This document shows, piece after piece, positions 1-10,200 of a stretch of 64,000 bases of DNA. How positions within the stretch are numbered: the stretch's first letter is position 1; every line of letters starts with the position of its first letter. The position numbers were made by a program, and so were the translations under genes. The DNA is taken from positions 9,695,035 to 9,759,034 of the forward strand of contig NW_020656077.1 of NCBI RefSeq assembly GCF_003589595.1. Direction: 5' to 3'. The stretch is from Hyposmocoma kahamanoa. Taxonomy: Eukaryota; Arthropoda; Insecta; Lepidoptera; Cosmopterigidae. A model generated the notes under the pieces. The model searched no databases. It worked only from the letters and a program-made list of their open reading frames with translations, and was not told the origin of the DNA.

Positions 1-2766
1 CTGTGCACTAATAACAGTTTCTGGGAGCGAATTCCACAAGTTCACAACGCGAAATGGTAAGAAGTGTTTTCTAGGGTTGCTAGCACACGGAGGCATGTTT
101 AACTTTAGAGAGTGGCCTCTCAATTGATGATTATGATTCAATATGTACATATCTTGCATATTGCGCACATTGTAGTACCCATTGAGTATTTTATAAGTCT
201 CTATGAGATCTCCTCGGTTCCTTCGCTGCTCCAAAGTAGTTAACTTTAGTTCATGGAGGCGCTCTTCGTAAGATAAGTTTTTTAAAGACTGAACCATTTT
301 CGTTGCTCTCCTTTGTACTTTCTCCAACATAAGAATGTCCTTTTTGAAATAAGGACACCAAATTTGAAAAGCATATTCCAATAATGGACGTATATATGTT
401 TTGTATATTTGGATAAATAACTCCTTAGTAATATTGTAAAATGCTTTTCTTATCATGTACATCATAGAATTAGCTCTTCTGGTTATGGTTATGATGTGTA
501 CGTCCCATTTAAGGTTACTGGTTATTGTAACACCAAGATCTTTTTGTGCATTAACAGCCTGAAGAGTTATGTTATCCACAGTATAACCAAGTTTCGGATT
601 ACTATTTCCTATATGCAATACTGTACACTTTGTAGCATTCAATGAAAGAAGCCAGAGTTTTGTCCATTGTACAATGCGGTCCAAATCCTGTTGTATGGTA
701 TTGTGAGCTATTAGAGGGTTTCCTATAAGCTTGGTATCATCTGCATATATTGACAGGTCTGACTGAATGACATTCTTTAAGTCTGTGATGAAGATAACAA
801 ACAGAATTGGCCCAAGGACCGATCCTTGTGGGACGCCACTGTGAACGTCAAAATCATCTGACAGAGTATCACCTACTCTTACTTTAAACTTTCTGTCACT
901 TAGGAAGTTCTCAATCCACTTTAGGAGCTGTCCACGGATTCCAAGGTGACTGAGTTTCGCAATTAGCCTTTTAATAGGGACTTGGTCAAATGCCTTCTCA
1001 AAGTCTAGATATATCACATCAGTAGGGTGGCGCTTATCCCAGTTGTGTGTCCATTTGTCAAGGCACGTGAGAAGATTCGTAACTGTAGATCTCTTTGGTA
1101 CGAAGCCATGCTGTTCATCTACGATAATGTTCTCCACATTGATAAAAGTTCTTAGCTCAGCTGCCACAATCTTCTCCATAACTTTACAAACAATGCTCGT
1201 CAAACTTATGGGACGGTAATTAACAGCAACATACTTGTCACCTTTTTTATATATGGGAGTAACATGTGCCTTTTTCCATTGTTGTGGTAATCGTCCATTA
1301 GTAAATGATAAATTCATAATGTGCGCTAACTGCTGGCTTAAAACATTGCTACATTTTTTTAATAATATTGCCGGCAAGGCATCTGGTCCCATAGCAGTAG
1401 AGTCATTGAAAGTTTTTAAAGCTTTGGCTACTTTCTCTGGTGTGAAGGTCAGCAGTTCTATTGTATTTACTACTCTTGGCATTTGTACTTCTGGGATTGA
1501 CACTTTTGAGGGTTCTATTACAAAAGATTTTTCGAATTGACGAGCAAATAAGTTGGCGATTATCTTTTGGTCACAAGTAATATTTCCACTATCATCTTTT
1601 AACAACATGGGAACCGAAACTGTTGAGTGCAATTGTTGTCGTACGTAAGAATAAAATGTTTTAGGTCCACTTTTTACAATCCCTTTTTCAAACTCCATTC
1701 TGAGCTTCCGGACTTTATTTACCAATTGGTTATTAACCTTCCTATATGCTTTATATGCAGCTTCAGAACCGTTTTGGGTGTACTGTTTCCACAGATCCAT
1801 TTTGTGATCGACTTCATCTAATATTTGTTGATTAATCCACGGTTTATTGACATTAGGTCTTTTAAATTTAGTTTTCAAAGGAATGTTTTTTTCAATAGCA
1901 CTATGAATTTTTTGTGAAAAATTTGTCCAGGCATCATCAACATCACTAACTTGAGTATCTATTATGTTTTGTTTGTTTAAGACATCTTCCATTAGTTCCT
2001 CATAATTTACTGTAAAAAAGTTTCTTCGGGGCTGTTGGGTACTTGATTTACTGGCCGATTTATCTTCGCACTGTATTGTCGCTACAAGAACTTGATGATC
2101 GCTTTTTCCAATATTTGGATAGTGTTCAACACTAGTGCATAAGTTTTGTTCATTACATAGAATGAGATCAAGTAGCGATTCCTCATTATTCCGCTGTCTT
2201 GTCACCTTATTTACAAGTTGATACAGGTTACTGTCTACATACAAGTCAACAAATCTTCCATGGAGAGTGTTATATCTATCAGTATCAGTATCAAGCAATG
2301 GCCATTTTAAATCAGGTAGATTGAAATCGCCCATTATCAACAATGGCACATTTCCATCAGATGCTTCTTTAATGGTTTCGAATAAAAGCCTATCCGTTTC
2401 TTCAAATATGTAATGAGTTGGCCGGTAGACGCCAGCTAGTATTATTTTTAAATTACCATACTTCACATCCAACCATAATGCTTCCACTTCAGAATATTTG
2501 TTGTAAGTAGGATGTGGAGTCGCCAGTATGGGCTTTCCGTGAAGCTTATTTGATACATAAATAGCGACACCTCCCCACCCAGTACCCTTAATTCTATCAT
2601 GTCGAAATAGTACGTAGCCTTTGATGTCAACTAGACTATTGTTAATACTTGGCTTCAGATGTGTTTCAGTAATAATAATGAAAGTAGGCCTTAGTCTACT
2701 GACCTCAACAATAAGCAAATCTCGTTTAGCCACAATCGATGCCAGGTTCGTATATAAAACGGTCAT
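1..2766 (-). CDS. CR1-type LINE ORF2: endonuclease-reverse transcriptase (partial, off left edge)
   Basis: The frame is open for 922 codons from the ATG at 2766 to base 1. The N-terminus is an APE-type endonuclease with TETHL, MGDFN and SDHQ motifs. The middle is a reverse transcriptase with a NYRPISL motif, a LDFEKAFD motif and the YADD catalytic box encoded at 736-747. The C-terminus ends near the family's WNSLP motif, so only a short tail should be missing to the left. The start is 17 nt after the ORF1 stop. I saw no stop or frameshift when reading the frame, unlike every other LINE copy here, which suggests a young insertion. It nicks target DNA and copies the element RNA at the nick. The uncertain parts are the exact clade and whether the missing end is intact. 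Confidence 0.9.
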   Translation of the reverse strand, partial: MTVLYTNLASIVAKRDLLIVEVSRLRPTFIIITETHLKPSINNSLVDIKGYVLFRHDRIKGTGWGGVAIYVSNKLHGKPILATPHPTYNKYSEVEALWLDVKYGNLKIILAGVYRPTHYIFEETDRLLFETIKEASDGNVPLLIMGDFNLPDLKWPLLDTDTDRYNTLHGRFVDLYVDSNLYQLVNKVTRQRNNEESLLDLILCNEQNLCTSVEHYPNIGKSDHQVLVATIQCEDKSASKSSTQQPRRNFFTVNYEELMEDVLNKQNIIDTQVSDVDDAWTNFSQKIHSAIEKNIPLKTKFKRPNVNKPWINQQILDEVDHKMDLWKQYTQNGSEAAYKAYRKVNNQLVNKVRKLRMEFEKGIVKSGPKTFYSYVRQQLHSTVSVPMLLKDDSGNITCDQKIIANLFARQFEKSFVIEPSKVSIPEVQMPRVVNTIELLTFTPEKVAKALKTFNDSTAMGPDALPAILLKKCSNVLSQQLAHIMNLSFTNGRLPQQWKKAHVTPIYKKGDKYVAVNYRPISLTSIVCKVMEKIVAAELRTFINVENIIVDEQHGFVPKRSTVTNLLTCLDKWTHNWDKRHPTDVIYLDFEKAFDQVPIKRLIAKLSHLGIRGQLLKWIENFLSDRKFKVRVGDTLSDDFDVHSGVPQGSVLGPILFVIFITDLKNVIQSDLSIYADDTKLIGNPLIAHNTIQQDLDRIVQWTKLWLLSLNATKCTVLHIGNSNPKLGYTVDNITLQAVNAQKDLGVTITSNLKWDVHIITITRRANSMMYMIRKAFYNITKELFIQIYKTYIRPLLEYAFQIWCPYFKKDILMLEKVQRRATKMVQSLKNLSYEERLHELKLTTLEQRRNRGDLIETYKILNGYYNVRNMQDMYILNHNHQLRGHSLKLNMPPCASNPRKHFLPFRVVNLWNSLPETVISAQ

Positions 2767-2783
2767 TTCTATAATCTTATCGT

Positions 2784-3518
2784 TTATAACTTTTTTGAAT
2801 TCACTATTTTGGGGGTATTGTTTATATATTTTATAGTTAAATCACTTTCTCCATTTTCAATCCTTTGTTTAAGCTCCTCTCGCAATTTTTTAAGGAAGTC
2901 TCGTTGATATGGAGTCAGATCATTCTTAGCCGATATTCCAGACCGAAGTTTATTGCTGTTCTTTAGTAAGTTTAGTGCAGCTTTTTTGTTGGAAAATATT
3001 AACTTGACGGGGCGAGGAGAAGAGGTTTGCCCGGGTTTACCAAGACGAATTACGGCGACGGGTGATCCCGACTCCGGTATATCGGCTAGGGCTTGTAGTA
3101 CCTGCTTTTTATCATGTTCAACACATACCTCTTTGTCCCGAACAGCATCTCCAGTTTGCCGCCGACACTCACCAACGCCGAACATAATTACATTAGCACT
3201 ACGCTTTTTCCTTTCTGCCAATTCGCCCAGGATGCATTCCATATTTGTATTTTGATTTTGGTTCTCTTTTAAAGTCTCAATTTCCTTTTGAAGTTGGGAA
3301 ACCGTGTTTCTTAATGCAGGTAATTGACGGACTCCGAGTTCACAGTCAGGACACAAATATTTTAGGGTAGGAGATTGTAATATAATCACTCTCAACTCCG
3401 TAGCCAGCAACCCACTGCACTTTACACAAATATGCCTTTCACAGCCATAGCACTGTATTTTAGGGTTTTTTTCATCAATTTTAGGCACATCTTTTACACA
3501 TTTCAAACAGACAGGCAT
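2784..3518 (-). CDS. CR1-type LINE ORF1: PHD finger, coiled coil, nucleic-acid-binding domain
   Basis: This is a 244-residue protein starting MPVCLKC. An ATG 33 nt upstream is also in frame but adds residues before the zinc finger, so 3518 is preferred. Residues about 4-60 hold CxxC, CYGC, HxCxKC and CPDC pairs in a Cys4-His-Cys3 PHD order. A heptad-like stretch (LRNTVSQLQKEIETLKEN) follows as a probable coiled coil. Then comes a basic domain with an NVIMFGV strand and PVKLIF, like the RRM-type core of LINE ORF1 proteins. It probably coats element RNA and acts as a chaperone. It ends 17 nt before ORF2. Confidence 0.82.
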   Translation of the reverse strand: MPVCLKCVKDVPKIDEKNPKIQCYGCERHICVKCSGLLATELRVIILQSPTLKYLCPDCELGVRQLPALRNTVSQLQKEIETLKENQNQNTNMECILGELAERKKRSANVIMFGVGECRRQTGDAVRDKEVCVEHDKKQVLQALADIPESGSPVAVIRLGKPGQTSSPRPVKLIFSNKKAALNLLKNSNKLRSGISAKNDLTPYQRDFLKKLREELKQRIENGESDLTIKYINNTPKIVNSKKL

Positions 3519-4009
3519 TTTATATGAACCCAGTAGATGAAAACGTAACACTTTTAAAGTTATGAACTTTTGAAGTTATGAACACTATTATATTTTAAAA
3601 GAATAGCTTAAAACGGTTAAAATCAACACGAAATTCGCGTTTTAAGCATAAAATAACCACAAAAACTAATTAAAAAACGAAATAAATCAGAGCCAGAGTA
3701 AAAACACAAGTGCACTTCTTGAATGCGGGTAGTAGAAAAAACTATATATACTATGTATACTTTCCAGTGCAAGTAATTGATTTTTGATTTACATCTTGCT
3801 TTTTTCAATTAAACTAGATAGACAAATATATAAATTTCTTCCTGTTTATACAGTAAATCAAAGTTACAACACTTTACCAGCCGAGATACTGCACATGATT
3901 AAAGATGATTCATCTGTACACACTTATATCGATTCCGACACAGATTGCGCTACCAAGTCCCAGCACTTTATCAAAACTGTGTTCCGACTTAAAACTGCGT
4001 TTTTTACAG

Positions 4010-4254
4010 ATACTGAATCAGAAGAAGAAAGTGAAGGGCAATCAAAACCAAAGCTACGGGAATCTCTTGAGGAGCACACTGACTCGGACTCCGGCGTGGA
4101 TGGCACGGTGGAGGAGGATACGCCAGAAGAGTCGAGTGAAGCCGGCGAGATCACTACGGTGCAGTTACTGGCCGCCAGGAGAGACAAGCTGGCCCATGAG
4201 AAGCTCAGAATTGGAGCACTTTGCTCGTCCTTGTTGGAGAACCCTGAGAAAAAG
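4010..4254 (+). CDS. NOC3L: NOC3L exon A (first in window)
   Basis: Acidic DTESEEESEGQ segment followed by TTVQLLAARRDKLAHEKLRIGA, a conserved NOC3 block. The donor is AAG|GTAACA. The acceptor TTTTTTACAG at 4009 is the best candidate. The frame stays open upstream to 3784, but that stretch does not resemble the family, so it is left out. Confidence 0.75.
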
Positions 4255-7200
4255 GTAACATACATTGCTTACTAAACTTTTTATAAATAACCACTTATAG
4301 TTAAGTGCTTTATTGAATGGATGATGGAGGATGTTTCACCATAATGATATTCAATTATTTTTTATGAAATTACTCATTAATTGATTATCATGGAATACAA
4401 GACATTTATTCGCTGAAAAATGTAGTTAACAATGCAGGTCTTATAATATATTATATTAGATCGTAGATTTCACCAAAACTTGGCATGCGAATATTTTACA
4501 CAATGCTTATTTCACTTTAAACCTAGCATGCATTAAAGTTAAATTAAAACAATAGCATAAACAAACTACAACAATTGGAATTTAACCAAAAAATAAGAAG
4601 TCAAAAGTATAACATGCACTAGTTAAATTTTACATTTTGTGTTATCAAGTAAAAATCATTAATATTGTAATAACAATGATTAACTAACAAATTATGCAAC
4701 TTCATTTTAAATCTACAATTTAGTTCTTTAACAGCATCCGGCAATTTATTACATAATTTGGGTGCTAATACGAACATCATTCTACTGTAAAATTCCAAAT
4801 TAGCGTTGATTGGGCCGTATTTCTATTTTATTCCCTGTGTTTCTAGGATATCCAGTTTAGACTATATGTTAAAGTTCTTTAGATTTTGTTTCACATAAAC
4901 ACAGGCCTCGTAAATATACATCGATGGTAGGGTTAATATCTTCAGTTTCCTAAAGTAAGATACACACCTCTCTCGCTGACCCACACCAAACATGGCCCTG
5001 CCACATTTCTTCTGGGTTTTAAATAGTGGCATAATATGTATTGCAGCAGCATTTCCCCAGAGTAGTAATCCATATCGCAAACTAGAGGCTACATAAGCGT
5101 GATAAGCACAGAGAGCAGTTTTTGTGATGTTATTCTTGTCACATTTTGTAGAACATATACTTATTTACAAAGTTTAGTATTTAAGTTATTGATATGTGTC
5201 TTCCAGTTCTAGTGACTATCAAGAGTGGTGGTGTAACCTTCAATAAAACACTTAATTACAGTGAATAGAGACATCTCTATCCAGGGCTGGTAGCTGTAAA
5301 GGTGCCTAACTGGGTGACAAACTACTTTCATAGATTTCACATAGATGGCGCTACGGCTCAAATTTAGTTAAAAACCAGATGTAAAGATCCGACAAGTACG
5401 TAGAAGAATTCGTGAGGTCCGCTGGTTCGTTCCGCTTAGTTGGCATAGCGCGTGACACGGCTTGCTAGAAGACGTCGGTTCGAATCAGGTCCGACCGAAG
5501 GAATTTTTTCTAATTGTTCGATCTTTGTTTTAATAATTATGTCAAAGTCAAAGATTATTTATTCCATAGGTAAAATAAATTTACACTTGAAAACTTCATA
5601 TTTAAGCTACTGCTCGTTCACTACGCTGACCTCCCTGAGAAGAACGAGCAAGAAACTCTAGGGATTGCTGTTTTCAAATAAACTTAAATGCTATGGAATA
5701 CACTTTGAATCAAATTTGTGTGGATTCTGGAGCCGTGTCGTCTTTCCATACATCTTTATCTAACACGTAGTCTTCAATTTTGTAATATGATTCTTCGGCC
5801 AAAATATTTTTAATGTAGTTTTTAAACTTAGGAAATGATAAACTTAATATACGCTCCGGAATCTTATTGTAAAAACGTATACAGTTCCCCATAAAAGAGT
5901 TGTTTACCTTGGTTAAACGAAATCGTGGTGCCATGAGTTTGGACTTAGCTCTAAAGTTAATATTATGGATATCTTCTTTCTTATTGAAATTATGTATATT
6001 TTTACGGCCATATAAAATATTTGAGTAAATGTACTGTGATGCCACAGTCATGATACCAGTCTCCTTAAACTTTTCTCTGAGGAAACCCGAGAGCCCAGAC
6101 GGTACACAGAACGAATCGCTCGTTTTTGCAATCAACACACACATATAACAATCCACTTATAGTCTTCCGAACTTTAACATCCTTACAGTGGCGGGGCGTG
6201 AAAATTTTCCTTAGTACAGCCGAAGCTTTAACTGTTTGAAAAAACAAAAAACACTTAGTTTAACAAAAATTTCTTTTCCCGTTAAAAAGGCGCTTGGCGA
6301 CGTTCAAACACAACACTTATTAGGACTCAAGATACTATTTCACTTCATTTCACGGGATAACTTATTCTACACATAAAATAACCATAGCTTTTAAAGTAAT
6401 TTTATATTTTAACTGCCCGTCGCGATACGAAAGTATGTGAACAAACAGATGAATTCTAAGGGTCGTATTCTAGAACTCTACTCAATGCTCAAGTCAGGAT
6501 TGCACTGGAAACATAAGCACTGGAAATACGACACTAATGGCAGGGACTTGAGTATGATTTTCAGTGCTCACTGCAATACTCAAGTCCCGACTTGAGTATT
6601 GAGTAGTGTTCTGGAATACGACCCTAGGTGTTGCATACATTCGTTACGTAGTACTAGTAGAAAGAAACACCCAATTAAATCTTCAAACTTGTGTAACACT
6701 ATTTATCGTTAAGATTTACAAAATACAAATTAACCATATTTTGTACTAATTTGGTATTATAATAATTTTGTTAAATTATTTTAAGAAAGTTTTACATCTG
6801 GCAACAATTCTGATATTAAAACAAATTAAACTATAATGTGTTGGAATAAGTTATAAAACGGATTTTTGCCAATGTGTGCAATTTTTTGATGAAGAGCGCG
6901 TAAATTTCATGAATGAAATAGAGCTTGCCGATCCGCCGACTCACCTCGCGCTGATTGGTTGAGGTGCATCGGGACAAATTATTACGCGTTTAATTGAATA
7001 TTTTAAGTAAATGTTTTTTCAAGTGGTTTGGTATGCAAGCTGATGGGAATCGAGTTACATGGACGCCTCGCCACTGCATCTTTAAAGAAATACTTTTCAC
7101 AGTTAAACAACCTGTACGCGATCCTGTATCTGATGGAGGAACGATTAAAGGACAACACATTGAACCTGCATTCAGTGCGCAAGCTGGCTACTCTCTCAGC

Positions 7201-10200
7201 TTGTGAGGTGTTCCGGGACATATTGCCAGAGTACTTCCTTAGGCATCAGGATTACTCCAATATTAAATGTGAGTATCCCGCTTGCAGTGGTCGTGGCCGA
7301 ACGGTTACCATACCGGACTGCCACGCAGAGGTCCCCGGGTTCGATTCCCGGGCCGGGAGAAATATTTGTATGGCCTACATTTATTTCTCTCGTGAGTTTG
7401 GGTGTAATTTGTGGTTGTCTACGTGTGTGTCCATGGCACCCGCGACAGAGGGTTTCCCTAGTGTGGGGCTATGTTGAGTGTGTGCGTTATTATTATTATT
7501 ATTATTAAGTGGTACCTACTGTAAAGAATGTTCAGTGCAAATCTACCGACTTGGTCAATTGGTGTAATTTGTGTTATGGACATGCGTGTCCCGCTGGGAC
7601 ACGGTTTCAAATACAATGAAAAGAAGAGTGAGTAATTAACAAAAAGTGACAAGACGAACTTTTAACTGACTCCGTGGGCGAATAGTTACCATGCCTGCTA
7701 CGCAGAGGTCCCGGGTGCGATTCCCGTGCTGGGGGAAATATTCATATAGCCTACATTTATTTATCTCGCGAGTTTGGGTGTAATTTGTGGTTGTATATGT
7801 GTGTGTCCATGGGGCACTGCACTCCATTGCGCCCGTCACCCTGACACATAAATTGACAAATCTCATCCGGAACGCAGTAATGCTCGCATTACTGTTTGGC
7901 GGCAGAAATAGGTAAGGTGGCAGCACTACCCAGGACACGAACTCTTTCACAAGGAGCTCTACTGCTACAAAAATGTTGACAAATGCGTATAATAATAATA
8001 TTAACGTACACACTCAACCCTGTGTCGGTTGCCATGGACACATACATAGACAACCACAAATTACACCCAAACTCACGAGAGAAATAAATATAGGCCACAC
8101 TAATATTTCTCCCGGCCCGGGAAACGAATCTGGGTTCTCTGCGTGGCAGTCCGGCATAGTAACCGTTTGGCCATGGAGGCAGTTAAATAAAACATGATCC
8201 ATTGCTAATTATTACAATACCGGACACTGAACATTGTAATGTCTCCGTTTTTCAGTGAAGAAGGACACCTTAGCTTTGTACAAACACGAGAAGGAGCTGC
8301 TCGCATTCTACAAGAGGTACCTGCAGAGGTTGGAGAAAGCTGCCATGGTGTTGCGGAAGAAGAAAGGGGATACGCGGTAATAATAATGTTGCATTTTCAA
8401 TTCTATATCTATCAACCCATTTATAAGTCCCATTGCTAAGCATGGGTCTCTTTTCAGGCCATCGAGAATATAACCAGAAATAGAGACGAAATGTCATTTA
8501 GTTTGTTTGAAAACTATTCCGCCATATCATTACGTCTCTTACTCTCTAAAGTAGTTTTTTGGTTTAATGCTAACAATTTATTGCTTAATGCCAAGAAGAC
8601 AAAATGTGTTAAATTTGAATTACCTGACGTAAAATCGACTAGTCCATGCATAGAAATAAACGGAGAAAAGTTAGACCTTGTTAATAAAGCAGTCTTCTTG
8701 GGAGTGACCTTAAACTTCAAAGGTTTCCACATATATCTTCTCTGGCCAGCAGATTAAGCTCCGCTGCATACGCAGTCTGCAGAATACGTGAGCTTACCGA
8801 TGTTAGTACTGCTAGACTAGTTTACTTTAGTTACTTCCATAGTATAATGTCCTACGGGATTCTCATGTGGGGTAAAGCGGCAGATATTCAAACCATATTT
8901 GTATTGCAGAAACGATTCGTTCTGTGTACCGTCTAGGCTCTCGGGTTTCTCTCAGAGAAAAGTTTAAGGAGACTGGTATCATGACTGTGGCATCACAGTA
9001 CATTTACTCAAATGTTTTATGTGCCCGTAAAAATATACATAATTTCAATAAGAAAGAAAATATCCATAATATTAACCTTAGAGCTAAGTCCAAACTCATG
9101 GTACCACGATCGTTTAACCAAGGTAAACAACTCTTTTATGGGGAACTGTATACGTTTTTACAATAAGATTCCGGAGCATATATTAAGTTTATCATTTCCT
9201 AAGTTTAAAAAGTACATTAAAAATATTTTGATCGAAAAATCATATTACAAAATTGAAGACTACGTGTTAGATAAAGATGTATGGAAAGACGACATGGCTC
9301 CAGAATCCACACAAATTTGATTCAAAGTGTATTCCATAGCATTTAAGTTTATTTGGAAATAGCAATCCCTAGAGTTTCTTGCTCGTTCTTCTCAGGGAGG
9401 TCAGCGTAGTGAACGAGCAGTACAGTACCTATGGAATAAATAATCTTTGACTTTGACTTTGACTTTGGCGAACTGAGCTCAGATAGGTCTTTCGAGACCT
9501 ATAGTTGGCACGCGACAGACGCTAACTAACCACTTCTACTGTATTTATTGTTCTGTGGATTTACATATTGGACGTGTGAAATGGAAAATTGAATTTGCAG
9601 GAAAGTTGACGAATCTTCTATCCAACTGGGGCTGATATCGGTGCACTGCATGTGCAGCCTGCTGCAGTCTCGGCCGTACTTCAACTTCGCGAGCAACATC
9701 GCGCAGAGCATTGTGCCATTCCTTGCTTGCAGCGACTCCCGCGCCGCAAGCGCAGTCACCGATTGCTGCGCACAGGTCTTCAACGAGGACACTAGAGGGG
9801 AGATTACGCTCACTGTAAGAGTCATTGTTCAATTTTACAATTAAAATTAGGATGATGTATCCCACTGGTGGGCAAAGATTTCCCCCTGATTGTTACTTTG
9901 TTATCCTAAAAACATCGAGTATATAACCAGAAATAGAGACGAAATGAGGGCTATCCATCCCTGGCAACTCATCAGTATATGACCTGAAATAGCACAGCGC
10001 CAACAACTGACCTGTTTGTACGTTTCCGTATATTCCAAAAATATTCTGTATTTATTGTAATAAATATAATATTTTTTACAATGGCGTGCTGTACTATTCG
10101 GTGGTGTGGGAAAAACAGCAAAACATCTAATTACAAAACAAACGGAATCACATTTCATCGGTAATTAAATATGTAATTTTTCAATTTTCGTCCATTATAG

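Larger units (their letters stand above)
1..3785 (-). mobile_element. CR1-type non-LTR retrotransposon, open at left edge
   Basis: Two consecutive minus-strand reading frames form a LINE: a PHD-finger ORF1 (3518-2784) and an endonuclease-reverse transcriptase ORF2 (2766 to beyond the left edge). The region from 3519 to about 3785 is AT-rich and non-coding and is probably the 5' UTR, but I could not find a target-site duplication, so the right boundary is approximate. The element lies antisense to NOC3L and, since NOC3L's first exons are missing, probably sits in one of its introns. PHD-containing ORF1 proteins are typical of CR1-clade insect elements. Clade assignment is by eye. Confidence 0.85.

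Noticed and set aside
2953..3255. Plus-strand 100-codon frame
   Set aside because: It is the shadow of CR1 ORF1, which has clear domain structure on the other strand.
3784..4009. Upstream extension of NOC3L exon A as coding sequence
   Set aside because: The residues show no NOC3 similarity and a strong acceptor lies at 4009, so only the part from 4010 is annotated.
7288..7370. tRNA gene
   Set aside because: A and B boxes are present, but several copies share the same non-tRNA body and tail, so it is a SINE head.
7480..7506. CRISPR-like or other array
   Set aside because: Only an ATT microsatellite at a SINE tail. No array with spacers exists in the window.
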